A stretch of DNA of 64,000 bases from Desulfobacteraceae bacterium (GCA_020633955.1 JACKCP010000006.1:1-64000); one strand, 5' to 3'. Positions 48,301 through 56,038 are shown, counted from the first letter of the stretch. Made by a program: numbers and translations. The notes: generated from the sequence alone by a model not told the origin.

Positions 48301-48510
48301 ACCATGCCGGTAATGACAGGAGTTAAACTCTGCAAGGAAATCTTTAAAGTAAGACCGGATATTCCTGCCATAATATGCACTGGATATTCAGAAGCTATCC
48401 CGGAAAAATCATTTGAAAATACAGGAATAAGAAAAAAACTTTTAAAACCATTTAATATTGAGGAACTTAACACTGCAATAAGAGATATTCTTGAAGAAAA
48501 TAAACACTAA
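42400..48510 (+). CDS. Giant Ser/Thr kinase - ATPase - GAF - PAS - histidine kinase - receiver protein
   Basis: 2036 residues from a TTG that has GGAG six nt upstream; a TTG four codons earlier lacks one. Order: Ser/Thr kinase (about 25-300; K58 in VVIKIL, D150 in HKDIKPCN, DFG 169-171, SPEQTGR), AAA/STAND ATPase (Walker A GYSGSGKT 350-357, Walker B FLDD about 480), a long helical TPR-like region (about 750-1300), GAF (about 1340-1505), PAS (about 1528-1644), HisKA with H1671 in GGIAHDFNN, HATPase (GHGIQ, GEGTGLGLSM), and a receiver with D1966 (IIITDMTMP). Belongs to the multi-module kinases of cyanobacteria and delta-proteobacteria. No membrane segment; input unknown. Stand-alone, closed by a long hairpin. 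Confidence 0.93.
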   Translation: MNNPTNPNTETHLNNSKNEKITDLIISGYKLNKIIYEGKISKIIRGFDTLKKQPVVIKILNPEEVSPIQTMRFRQDFEIRKHLESDFIVKAYTFQFYHHRPFIVMEDFNAKCLNTLFKTSQPHVSQFYSIAEKSLEALEYIHKKEVIHKDIKPCNILLNDETGVVKLTDFGISTMLFQEHPSFLNPRSLEGTIGFISPEQTGRMNRFLDYRTDFYSIGATFYFLLSGHPPFSEDSPMAMIHAHLAKEAMPLYLVNKDVPFSLSEIIMKLLSKNPEDRYQSIEGILSDLKKSEEIFKSGEKNKTFALGKTDFSEKFTIPEKIYGRKKELNSLIESFFKIKGGSDEIAIIEGYSGSGKTVIVKELQKQISDPDCYFISGKYEEFSESQAYRGIIQAFEELISEILGENQDTINNFKSEISRSIGENGKILTDLFPKLQIITGPQKEIPNLGVSETRSRFNYTFREFVKIFTKNQRKLILFLDDMQWIDSASLGLLKALFSGEKIKNFLFIGSYRKDEVNSSHPVSIFLEETKKQNENVNTIELKPLSFKDTLDLVSDTVICEKSRAYKLCELIFNKTGANPFFIKEFLMSLYRERLISFSKNTKKWEWDIEKIKSQNITQNVVSLLIDRIEKLPEKSLDILKKAACIGSRTSYKKLFSVCEMREKEFNIYLFEILKQGMLIPVSGYSPDQNTDPEKTDIKKNIRPDYIFQHDRLRQAAYETIKKENRTSIHLSIGKKFFEIADKDFFEQNLFEIVNHMNEGRELLADNDDFDLLVHLNYISGKKAKNSGAYQRALKYFEITRSILPQNNNDIFYKTVLKELAETKYLCGELQESRKILEDLLVSEKDIIEKCRIYELLILICTMSASYDEALITGKTALDLLEVNLPIENIESETSTEVAKAIKKLKKSQIKKLINTPEAKDPKIRTAMKILIRLQATSYFFKTNLYPFILAKMVNLSLDYGHTPESAKGYASFGNIYSNKTKDYKTAYELGTLGLNLSRKFRDKKIECQSRLSIAAFLIHGVDHLKEGEDHIFQGYQSGLESGEIQYAGLLLFNKILNRFFQGYRLDYLEKEINDDLNFCIKTGNSIAIDVITPFRLAVLNLRKKTKNPFDFSDECCSFNDYYEKMTKNQSMPALFLLWLLKAFVLYLNGKIQNAANAISKAEKYWAATTGYFSDTEYLFLKALILASVFKDSDNDEKQEILETIKNISQILKHKSLTAPQNHLSRHYLVEAEFYRIKGENETASNFYDQAVESASQYDFIQIEAIANELCANFWTDLNKKKLSRPYLEDACEAYEKWGALRKIKSLEKNLPGYSSKTTKLQLFNTQTSSYPDSEIDYSSALDMESVAKTSRVISSEVNIEKLLKKLMRIMIESAGAQKGFIILKKGESLYIQAYSDSKTVNVLQAKPIDKTDEIAESVVRYVIHTSEDVIVDDISTNTKFNSDRWLRKNNSGSLLCTPLKYKDKTIGALYLENSIATRVFSGERLRILKYLLPQAAISIDNAIIFAETAKLTKSLEKEVEHRKKIQEELEKSEQKYREIFENTRDIYIETAIDGTIIEVSPSVVESAGYTREELVGEKVSRRYIDPADQKSLMENLFKFGKVSNFEAKCKTKNNNFADSSINAMVIKDKNGKPEKVIVSIRDITEKKQLELKLFHSQKMEAIGTLAGGIAHDFNNILAGITGYTDIAKLKLKKEPEKIPIYLDGISRAGERAKNLVSQILSFTRNTETKRKNINPLPVIKEALKLLRSSIPSSIEMVEEIKTKAPLIKGNTTQLHQVIMNLCTNAAHSMKETGGVLTTRIETININKNNLFETSFGEITPGDYLKISVKDTGHGIQEQIGAKIFDPYFTTKKTGEGTGLGLSMVHGIVKNHGGYLKFSSIPDKGTCFEIYFPLAQEFMKQPKQKKHYNPITGGEQILFVDDEEILAELMEELLQESGYKVKCVNSSVEALNLFNENPDKYDIIITDMTMPVMTGVKLCKEIFKVRPDIPAIICTGYSEAIPEKSFENTGIRKKLLKPFNIEELNTAIRDILEENKH

Positions 48511-48558
48511 TCAAGACATTTTTATAAGATTAAATTGTTATTGCCTAAATAAATATGT

Positions 48559-48605
48559 AATTGTATCAGACAAAATTATTGTATGTCTGATACAATTAAT
48601 TTTTT
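48559..48605 (+). terminator. Terminator of the giant kinase gene
   Basis: Perfect 14-bp stem AATTGTATCAGACA/TGTCTGATACAATT (48559-48572, 48584-48597) with an 11-nt loop, then AATTTTTT. In the convergent junction with the radical SAM gene, so it may serve both. Confidence 0.9.
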
Positions 48606-48619
48606 CAATTACTTACTTT

Positions 48620-49558
48620 TTAATTGTCTTTTTTAATTTTATAAAAAACACCTCTCTCAAGCTCCTCAGCTTCAACTTTTCCCTGATTAACAAGAACATC
48701 AAGATATTTACCAATATCGTTTCTGTGAAGACCCAGTATTTCAGTTAAATCCTCAATTGTACACGGTCTTCTAAAAATCATTCCATAAACGGCCTCTTCC
48801 CTGTCTTCCCTGTATGAGGCAATGTTTTTCCTTTGAATACTTTTAGAAATTATCTGTGTGTTTTTAAAATCAAGGTCTTTTTTTATTTTAATAAGTTCTG
48901 CTTCGGAGGCAGCAGTAAGTCCTGGCTGGGCACCTGGTCTGTCAAGGGAGTTTAAAAGCAAAAGATCTGGATTTATCTGTTGCACAGCTTTTTTTAATTT
49001 TAAAATATCATCTTGAGAATCATTGAAGCCTGGAAGAATAAAAACTTCAAGATCAAACCTGTTTTTAAATTCCTTTTTAAAATCACAAAGACCTTTGATA
49101 TAATTTTCAAGTGTTATTTCCTTGCAGGGCCTGTTTATCCTCAAAAAAGACTTTTCATCTGCACTGTCAAAAGAAGGCATCACAAGATCAGCCTTTAAAA
49201 GCTCTTTTCTAAGATTTGGATCATTAAAAAGAGTTCCGTTTGTTAAAACGCATACACTGACATCAAAATTTGATTTAATAAAATCAAGCACCTCTCCAAT
49301 CTTAGAATTAAGACATGGCTCTCCTGAACCTGAAAAAGTAACAAAATCAGGCTTGGGATTTTTTTTAAAATAATCTTTAAGCTCCTCTTTTACTTCATCT
49401 GCAGGAACGTATTCTTTTCTTATGGCTGTAAGATCTGTTGTTTTCCCGCATTCACAATAAACACAGTCAAGTGAGCAGGTTTTGTGAGTAACAAGATCAA
49501 CGCCAAGTGAAACCCCGAGCCTTCTTGAAGGAACAGGACCAAATATATATTTATACAT
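48620..49558 (-). CDS. Radical SAM protein with C-terminal winged-helix
   Basis: 312 residues from the ATG at 49558, which has GGGAGAG five nt upstream; upstream in-frame starts add residues unlike the family. N-terminus FGPVPSRRLGVSLGVD, radical SAM cysteines in CSLDCVYCECG (C-x3-C-x2-C), FSGSGEPCLN for SAM binding and VLTNGTLF. The final 70 residues (RRPCTIEDLTEILGLHRNDI) look like a small winged helix. Family members resemble the AmmeMemoRadiSam/GTP-cyclase-like wyosine group; the substrate is unknown. Confidence 0.85.
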   Translation of the reverse strand: MYKYIFGPVPSRRLGVSLGVDLVTHKTCSLDCVYCECGKTTDLTAIRKEYVPADEVKEELKDYFKKNPKPDFVTFSGSGEPCLNSKIGEVLDFIKSNFDVSVCVLTNGTLFNDPNLRKELLKADLVMPSFDSADEKSFLRINRPCKEITLENYIKGLCDFKKEFKNRFDLEVFILPGFNDSQDDILKLKKAVQQINPDLLLLNSLDRPGAQPGLTAASEAELIKIKKDLDFKNTQIISKSIQRKNIASYREDREEAVYGMIFRRPCTIEDLTEILGLHRNDIGKYLDVLVNQGKVEAEELERGVFYKIKKDN

Positions 49559-49678
49559 AATGACTCTCCCATATATTTTGCTGGATTGAACTACTATTTT
49601 CAAATTTGCTGCATATAGAAAATAAACTGAAAATTTAAAAACATTAACCGCACAATTCAGGTTTTAATAAAAACCCAA

Positions 49679-49848
49679 GTAACTATTCAGCTTGAAAACT
49701 GAGAAAAAGCCGTTTTGGCGACGGTTGCTGTATTTTTTCTGAGCCGGGGTATCAGGAGATAGTTTTTTAATCTCCTGCATCAAAACTTAAGCAAAAATGA
49801 GGCTCAGAAATAATGCAGCAGCCACTCTAAATTGAACTGAACAGTTAC
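49679..49848 (-). repeat. MITE-like inverted-repeat element, copy 5 (reverse; perfect 8-bp target duplication)
   Basis: 170 bp, reading on the minus strand from GTAACTGTTCAGTTC to AAGCTGAATAGTTAC, with the central CAGGAGAT hairpin. Flanked by AAACCCAA at 49671-49678 and 49849-49856, a perfect direct repeat. Located in the divergent region between the radical SAM and DUF89 genes, so here it cannot serve as a 3' terminator. Confidence 0.95.
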
Positions 49849-50068
49849 AAACCCAATAGCTTTTAGTACCACTGCCTGATTTTTCTGTAAAGGCAGGATA
49901 AAATTTATTACTTTACACATTAAAAACTCTTTATTAGTTAATAATTCAACAAAATTATCTTTTTTGTCCATTTGAGTTTCGCATGAAAAATTAATTCTTA
50001 AAATCGGGGATTCCAGAAGATGGTTTTGAACTTTAACCGGTATTAATTCATGTTTTGGAGCGCATTAT

Positions 50069-50914
50069 ATGAAAACATTTCTTGACTGTATACCCTGCCT
50101 TATGAAACAGGCTCTTCGTGCAGGAAGGCAAACCAGTGCAGATGAAAAAACACTAAAAAGAATTCTTGATGAAACAGGATCTCTAATAAAAAACATTCCA
50201 CTTGAAAATACACCTGTTGAAACAGCGGCAGATATTTACAAAACAGTGAGCAGGATTACAGGAGTTAAGGACCCATACAAAAAAATTAAAAATGAAAATA
50301 TTTTACAGGCAAAAGAACTTCTGCCTGAACTTGAAAAAAAGATTAATACAGCAAAAGACCCTCTTCTTTGTGCTATTAGAATTTCCATTGCCGGAAATGT
50401 TATTGATCTTGGTGTAGACAAAAAATTTAATATTTCAAATGACTTGGATAAAATCATTGATCAGGATTTTGGAATTTTTGATTATGAAGCATTTAAAGAA
50501 AATTTAAATAGTTCAAAAACAGTTCTTTTTATTGGAGACAATTGCGGAGAATCTGTGTTTGACACTCTTTTAATAAAACAGCTTGGAAAAAAAATTTATT
50601 ATGCAGTAAGAGACGTTCCGGTTATAAATGATGTAACATATGATGATGCAATCAGTTCAGGACTTGATAAGGTATCTGAAATTATATCTTCAGGAGTAGA
50701 CTCTCCCGGAGCTGTTTTATCCAAAGCAAATAATCACTTTAAAGATTTATTTAAAAATGCAGATCTTGTAATAAGCAAAGGCCAGGGTAATTATGAAGGA
50801 CTTTCTTTGGAAAAAAGAACAGTCTTTTTTCTTTTAAAGGCAAAGTGCCAGGTAATAGCACAGGATATTGGAGTAAAAGAAGATGATATTATTCTAAAGG
50901 GAATAAACATATAA
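50069..50914 (+). CDS. DUF89/ARMT1-like damage-control phosphatase
   Basis: 281 residues. N-terminal CIPCLMKQALRAGR and the metal/active-site segment FIGDNCGESVFDTLLIK with Asp, Asn and Glu, and a second block DLVISKGQGNYEGL, identify the metal-dependent DUF89 family. Family members hydrolyse sugar or nucleotide phosphates that arise as metabolic by-products. GGAG lies eight nt before the start. Convergent with the PstS-OmpA gene, with a repeat element between them. Confidence 0.85.
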   Translation: MKTFLDCIPCLMKQALRAGRQTSADEKTLKRILDETGSLIKNIPLENTPVETAADIYKTVSRITGVKDPYKKIKNENILQAKELLPELEKKINTAKDPLLCAIRISIAGNVIDLGVDKKFNISNDLDKIIDQDFGIFDYEAFKENLNSSKTVLFIGDNCGESVFDTLLIKQLGKKIYYAVRDVPVINDVTYDDAISSGLDKVSEIISSGVDSPGAVLSKANNHFKDLFKNADLVISKGQGNYEGLSLEKRTVFFLLKAKCQVIAQDIGVKEDDIILKGINI

Positions 50915-51012
50915 AGTTTTTAGAGAAAACATAAAGTAATCGGACAAAGAACTTCTTAAAATTGAGAATTTTTTCAGTTTAACATATCAAAGCCCTGAAT
51001 TCAGGTATAAGT

Positions 51013-51173
51013 GTTACTATTCAGTTTAAATTGCAACGACTGCTGCATTTTTATGAGCCTTATTTAAGCTCTGAGCCAGGAGATAGAAGAAACTATCTCC
51101 TGAATCCCCTTAAAAAAAATACAGCATCCCTCAGCAAACTGGCTTTTTCTATGTTTTCAGAGAAACCGCTATT
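51013..51173 (+). repeat. MITE-like inverted-repeat element, copy 6 (decayed)
   Basis: About 161 bp from GTTACTATTCAGTTTAAATT, with CAGGAGATAGAAGAAACTATC and ATACAGCATCCC, to a degraded right end that runs into the TAG stop of the opposite-strand PstS-OmpA gene. No target duplication is visible. It fills the convergent junction with the DUF89 gene. Confidence 0.8.
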
Positions 51174-52662
51174 TAATCCAGATTTCAACTCGCCTGTTTT
51201 TTGATCTTCCTGATTCAGAATCATTTGAAGCAACAGGAATTTCTTCCCCTGCACTTAACATGGAAATGCCTGAAATCCCCCTTGACCTTAGTTCATCATA
51301 TACAATTTTAGTCCTTTTTGATGCAAGATCATAATTATACAAATAATCTCCGTTTGAATCTGTAAAACCAGCCAGAATTATTTTTTTATCAGAATTTTCA
51401 GGCTGCTTTAAAAAGTCCACAACCCTGTAAAGATCCCTTAAAGCCCTGTTATCAAGGATAAAACTGTTTGGTCTGAATCTGAAGTTGAGGGAAAGCCTTT
51501 TTGAACCCTTGATTTTTTCCATGTAATTATTCAGAACAGATTTATCCTGAAATGCCTGATTCTCCTCAAACTCGTGACTGAACGCATTGACTGTCAGGTC
51601 AACAAACCCATTTTCCCTTGCCATTTGCTGCCCTTTTTCAGAAAGTGCAAAATTTATGAATTCCAATGTGTGTGAATTATAAGGAACAGAAGGAGTATAA
51701 AAGTAAAGCCTTCTTGACAAAGGATAATCTTCAGTTGCAACAGTAAAAAAGGTTGGAAGAATTTTTGCTCCGTTTCCTTCAGATATTGCAAGTGCTTTTG
51801 AGCTTCCAATATATGGAAGACCAGTAAAACCTATTGAATTTGGATCATTTGAAACGGATTTTGAAAGTATTTCATTTGATTCAAATCTTTTAGCCCCGGA
51901 AAAAAGTTTATTCTTTTTTAGAATAAGAGACTTGAAAGTATCAAAGGTACCTGATTTGTCATCTCTTGCATATATTTCAATTTCTCCTTCAATATCAATT
52001 CCTGCTTCTTTCCAGGTTCTTATTTTTCCCTGAAAAATTTCTGACAAAAGATTTGCCGATATACCAGTCATTGGATTTGAAGGGTGTACAATTACTGCAA
52101 TACCGTCAAGTGCTGCAACATGCTCTGAGGCAAAGGATTCCATATCTCCAAGAGCCAAAAGACTTAAAACCTCTTTTTCCTTTATTTTTCTTGATGCCAT
52201 TCCAATATCACATAATTTATTTTCAAGATCCAAAAAACCAGTTGAAGATCCGTGGGCTTTTATTTCAATTGCAAGGATTTCATTATTTCTCATACCTGTA
52301 ATTATTTTTTCTTCTTTTCCTGTTGTCTTTTGAAATATTTCACTGCATCCAAGTTTTTCAAGATAACCAGCAGCAAGAGAAGGCGCAAAAAAAGCACCTA
52401 TTGTGTTTGACCCGCTCAGCTTTAATATTGTTTTTATTTCTTTTTCTTCATTTATTTTGTAAGAATTATTATTTTCAGCAGCAGGCAAAGCATCCGCAGG
52501 TAAATTTTTGCCTGGACTTTCCAAAACAACCATTTCTTTTTCGATTTTATTTTTTTCGGTCAGTGATAAGTCATTATAAACAAAATAAAAACATGCAGAT
52601 ATAAAAACAATCACAAATATCAGTAAGCCAAAAATTCCAACAATCTCTTTATCCTTGAACAT
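51169..52662 (-). CDS. Phosphate-binding-like (PstS family) protein fused to an OmpA domain
   Basis: 497 residues from the ATG at 52662 (TTGGAGA upstream). N-terminal hydrophobic stretch ends in ISAC, which fits a lipobox, so the protein is either a lipoprotein or membrane-anchored. Middle part (about 55-345) is a PstS-like substrate-binding fold: KLSGSNTIG, SSTGFLDL, GMASRKIKE, ARDDKSGTFDTF and SIGFTGLPYIG. C-terminal OmpA/peptidoglycan-binding domain: FTDSNGDYLYNYDLASKRT and SKNRRVEIWI. This would hold a phosphate-type binding domain at the cell wall. No pst transporter genes are adjacent. Confidence 0.88.
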   Translation of the reverse strand: MFKDKEIVGIFGLLIFVIVFISACFYFVYNDLSLTEKNKIEKEMVVLESPGKNLPADALPAAENNNSYKINEEKEIKTILKLSGSNTIGAFFAPSLAAGYLEKLGCSEIFQKTTGKEEKIITGMRNNEILAIEIKAHGSSTGFLDLENKLCDIGMASRKIKEKEVLSLLALGDMESFASEHVAALDGIAVIVHPSNPMTGISANLLSEIFQGKIRTWKEAGIDIEGEIEIYARDDKSGTFDTFKSLILKKNKLFSGAKRFESNEILSKSVSNDPNSIGFTGLPYIGSSKALAISEGNGAKILPTFFTVATEDYPLSRRLYFYTPSVPYNSHTLEFINFALSEKGQQMARENGFVDLTVNAFSHEFEENQAFQDKSVLNNYMEKIKGSKRLSLNFRFRPNSFILDNRALRDLYRVVDFLKQPENSDKKIILAGFTDSNGDYLYNYDLASKRTKIVYDELRSRGISGISMLSAGEEIPVASNDSESGRSKNRRVEIWIK

Positions 52663-52822
52663 AAAAAATCTCCAATACTTGAATATGGTAAAACTTGTTA
52701 AACCTGAAAAACAAACAGGCAAAACCAAAGAGATACTAATACATGGGGATTGTTAGATTTATGCTAAATGAAGTTTTTTTTTGACTAGTTATGGATTGGT
52801 TAATTATGTGGGAAAAAAATTT

Positions 52823-52851
52823 AAGACCGCTTTAAAAATCAAAGCGGTCTT
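52823..52851 (-). terminator. Terminator of acyl-CoA dehydrogenase gene
   Basis: 11-bp stem AAGACCGCTTT/AAAGCGGTCTT with a 7-nt loop, 21 nt after the stop; the minus strand then reads AAATTTTTTTCC. Confidence 0.88.
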
Positions 52852-52872
52852 TTCAATTAACTTAAAACAAAA

Positions 52873-54675
52873 TTATTTGCTTCCAAACATTGCATCTTCC
52901 ATATCAGCTATTGAGCCGTCAGTCTGAGCTATAGCATCAAGTTTTCCTGAAGAAACAGGAAGAATTGTTTTTATAAAATATCTTGCTGTATTTATCTGGC
53001 CTTTGTAGAAATTATCGTCTTTTTTCTTCTGGCCTACTTTTGGTGCAGCTACAGAAGCTCTCCACAAAAGCATCCATGCCATTGAAAGATCACCTGTTGT
53101 TTCAAGGAAAGGATGTGAGAAAGAAAATGCCTTTAAAACATCATCAGAGCCTGCTTTTTCTCCAAGAATTTTTGCTGTTTTTGCATATTTTTCAAAATAT
53201 GCTGAAAAATCAGCTGCAATTTCTTTTACTTCATTAACCTTCATTGCTTCAGAAAGTGTTTTCTGAATTTCATTTAGAAAATCCATGAAAGGCTTGCCTT
53301 TTTTCATTCCAAGCTTTCTTCCAAGAAGGTCTATGGACTGAATTCCATTGGTTCCTTCATAGATCTGGAAAATTCTTGTATCCCTTAAAAGCTGTGCTAC
53401 AGGATACTCTTCAATAAAACCATATCCTCCGTAAACCTGAACACCGTAGCTGCATACTTCAAAAGCCCTGTCAGTAATGTAGCCTTTTATAATTGGTGTC
53501 AGAACTTCAAGTATTCCGCTTAATGCTGCTTTTTCATCAGCATTGTCGGAAACAGCCATTTTATCATATAGAAGACCACCATAATAAATAAGACTTCTCA
53601 TTCCCTCAACATGGGATTTCATGAAAAGAAGCTGTCTTTTAACGTCTGGGTGTTCAATAATAAAAGCAGGGCCAGATCCTGGTGCTGCTGTCATATGCTT
53701 GGTCTGACGTCTTTCCCTTGCATAGTTCATGGCATAGATATATGAAGCTGTTGCATTGGCAAAACCCTGAAGTCCAACCATCTGTCTTGCTTCGTTCATC
53801 ATCTGAAACATTGCTGCCATGCCTTTGTTTTCTTCACCAATAAGAGTTCCTATACACTCGCCTTTTCCACCAAGATCAAGGGAGCATGTGCAGTTTCCGT
53901 GAAGTCCCATTTTATGTTCAATACCTGTACACTCAACATTGTTGAATTCTCCAAGGCTTCCGTCGTCATTGATCCTGAATTTTGGAACAAGGAAAAGTGA
54001 AATACCTCTGGTACCTTCAGGCGCACCTTCAATTCTTGCAAGGGTTGGATGAATGATATTTTCAACCATATCCTGCTCCCCGCCTGATATAAAAATTTTC
54101 TGGCCTTTTATTGAGTATGTTCCATCTGGATTTTTTACAGCTGAGGTTGTAAGTGCACCAACGTCTGACCCTGCTTCAGGCTCTGTTAAAAGCATGGTTC
54201 CAGACCATTTGCCTGAATACATGTTTTTGAGGCATTTATTTTTCTGATCTTCAGTCCCGTAATTTTCAATAAGTTTTGCAGCACCATGTGAAAGCATGTG
54301 AAAAAGCATGAATGAGTTGCAGGCACCATAAAAATATTCATTAGCAGCAAGAGATACAGTTTTTGGCATTCCCTGTCCGCCCCATTCAGGGTCGTCATAC
54401 ATTGCAAGCCAGCCTCCTTCACAATAGTTTTTATAAACCTTGTGATATTCCTTTGGAACACTTACTTTGCCTGCATCAAAAACACAACCTTCGTCACTGA
54501 TTTTCTGCAAAGGAAGAATTTCTTTTACGGCAAGATTTACAGCCTCTTTCATTATCATATCTATTGTTTTTTTATTGTAATCTGAAAATTTTTCATATTC
54601 TGAAAAATCTCCGATTGAAAACTGTTCATGTAAAACAAAATCAACATCTCTTTTGTCTGCAATCAGCTGAGCCAT
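52873..54675 (-). CDS. Acyl-CoA dehydrogenase (long form)
   Basis: 600 residues, longer than the classical 380 because of an N-terminal extension and a C-terminal helical domain, as in the FadE5/DmdC-like subgroup. FAD-binding segments MLLTEPEAGSDVGAL and KIFISGGEQDM are visible, as is the catalytic-base region IYEGTNGIQSIDLLGRKLG. Introduces a 2,3-double bond into acyl-CoA; chain specificity unknown. GGAGT lies upstream of the ATG. A palindrome 48 nt before the start may be an operator. No etfAB neighbours. Confidence 0.93.
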   Translation of the reverse strand: MAQLIADKRDVDFVLHEQFSIGDFSEYEKFSDYNKKTIDMIMKEAVNLAVKEILPLQKISDEGCVFDAGKVSVPKEYHKVYKNYCEGGWLAMYDDPEWGGQGMPKTVSLAANEYFYGACNSFMLFHMLSHGAAKLIENYGTEDQKNKCLKNMYSGKWSGTMLLTEPEAGSDVGALTTSAVKNPDGTYSIKGQKIFISGGEQDMVENIIHPTLARIEGAPEGTRGISLFLVPKFRINDDGSLGEFNNVECTGIEHKMGLHGNCTCSLDLGGKGECIGTLIGEENKGMAAMFQMMNEARQMVGLQGFANATASYIYAMNYARERRQTKHMTAAPGSGPAFIIEHPDVKRQLLFMKSHVEGMRSLIYYGGLLYDKMAVSDNADEKAALSGILEVLTPIIKGYITDRAFEVCSYGVQVYGGYGFIEEYPVAQLLRDTRIFQIYEGTNGIQSIDLLGRKLGMKKGKPFMDFLNEIQKTLSEAMKVNEVKEIAADFSAYFEKYAKTAKILGEKAGSDDVLKAFSFSHPFLETTGDLSMAWMLLWRASVAAPKVGQKKKDDNFYKGQINTARYFIKTILPVSSGKLDAIAQTDGSIADMEDAMFGSK

Positions 54676-54722
54676 ACAAAACTCCTTTACTGTTTATTTT
54701 TTAAATTAATGAATATTTTTTT

Positions 54723-54741
54723 ACACATTGTCCGAATGTGT
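54723..54741. promoter_or_regulatory. Palindromic operator-like site upstream of acyl-CoA dehydrogenase
   Basis: ACACATT-GTCCG-AATGTGT: a perfect 7-bp inverted repeat around a 5-nt centre, 19 bp in all, 48 nt upstream of the start. Its size fits TetR- or GntR-type regulators of fatty-acid genes. No candidate regulator gene lies beside it. Confidence 0.5.
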
Positions 54742-55204
54742 TTCTTTTCTCATGACTGTAAACATAATTCAATAGAATAAGCCACATGCATTGTCAATAT
54801 AATGGTGTTTAATTCATAAATTTTTATTAATTGAAAAAAACATGAAAAATTTTATACCAAATTAATGATTAATATTTTAAACTTAGTAACTTGAAGAATC
54901 GGAAATGACTTCAGGTGAATAAAATCAGGCTGATCCAAAATTGAAGATTTTTGTTTATTTCATAGAAGATGAAAAATATAATTCTCAGGATACATGGAAT
55001 ATTTTGAAGATTAAATTTTTCAGCTTACTTCGAAATTTACAAAAAGACCGTTTACCTTCAGCCAGAAATTAATCTGCAAAACAAATCAGATATAATCTGG
55101 AAATGATTGTGAAAAGTTGACAATTAAGTTTGTTTAGGGCAAAAGTAGTAATATATCAATTTCCTTTTCATTGCTCATTACAAAAAATCTCAGGAAGGTT
55201 ATAA
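54742..55204. other. 460-bp divergent intergenic region, otherwise empty
   Basis: A+T-rich spacer between the acyl-CoA dehydrogenase and metallo-hydrolase genes, without coding ORF. It contains a stretch near 54976-55005 resembling the loop and right arm of the rlmN terminator. AGGAAGG before 55205 is the downstream gene's ribosome binding site. Confidence 0.5.
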
Positions 55205-56038
55205 ATGTTTATAAAATGCTGGGGTGCAAGGGGTTCCATACCTGTTTCCGGAAAAGAGTTTACAAAATACGGCGGAGATACAACATGCGTTGAAATACGA
55301 AGCAAAAACAATGAAATTATCATAGTTGATGCAGGTACTGGAATAAGACGACTTGGAAATAAGCTGATAAATGAAAAAAAATCATCTTATCATATGCTTT
55401 TTACCCATGCTCACTGGGACCATCTTATGGGTTTTCCCTTTTTCAAGCCAATATTTCTTTCAAAAACCAAACTTAATATTGTAAGATGCCCTCACCCTGG
55501 GAAGTATGCAGAAGAAATGATGAAAAGAGTAATGTCACCTCCCAATTTTCCAATAAAATACACAGATATCAAAGCAACCATTACCTATGAAGAGGGTTGT
55601 CCCGGCGGCTTTACGATTGACACAATTGAAATATTGCCAATAAACCTGAGTCATCCAAATTCCGGCTGCGGCTACAAATTCACTGAAGAGGACAAAAGCT
55701 TTGTATTTCTTACAGATAATGAGCTTGGACATATCCATGAAAACGGAAAAACAATTGAAGAATATGCAGCCTTTTCCAAAAAATGTGATCTTCTTATTCA
55801 CGACTGTGAATACACAGATCAAGATTACCTAAAAAGAAAAGAATGGGGTCATTCAAGTGTAAGCCAGGTTGCAGAACTTGCAAAACTTGCAGAAGTAAAA
55901 AAACTTGGACTGTTTCATCATAATCAGGACAAAACAGATAATGATGTTGACCTTTTAGTTAACTCAGTAAAAAAACAATTGGAAAATACAGATATTGAAG
56001 TATTTGGAGTTTTTGCGGATATGGAAATTTCACTGTAG
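55205..56038 (+). CDS. MBL-fold metallo-hydrolase
   Basis: 277 residues. Metallo-beta-lactamase fold with the metal motif THAHWDHLMG (HxHxDH), further ligands in LSHPNSGCG, LTDNELG and HDCEYTD, and a C-terminal GHSSV and LFHHNQ. N-terminus CWGARGSIPV with YGGDTTCVE is typical of a phosphodiesterase-like subgroup (PhnP/cAMP-phosphodiesterase related). Substrate unknown. AGGAAGG lies six nt before the ATG. Confidence 0.88.
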   Translation: MFIKCWGARGSIPVSGKEFTKYGGDTTCVEIRSKNNEIIIVDAGTGIRRLGNKLINEKKSSYHMLFTHAHWDHLMGFPFFKPIFLSKTKLNIVRCPHPGKYAEEMMKRVMSPPNFPIKYTDIKATITYEEGCPGGFTIDTIEILPINLSHPNSGCGYKFTEEDKSFVFLTDNELGHIHENGKTIEEYAAFSKKCDLLIHDCEYTDQDYLKRKEWGHSSVSQVAELAKLAEVKKLGLFHHNQDKTDNDVDLLVNSVKKQLENTDIEVFGVFADMEISL

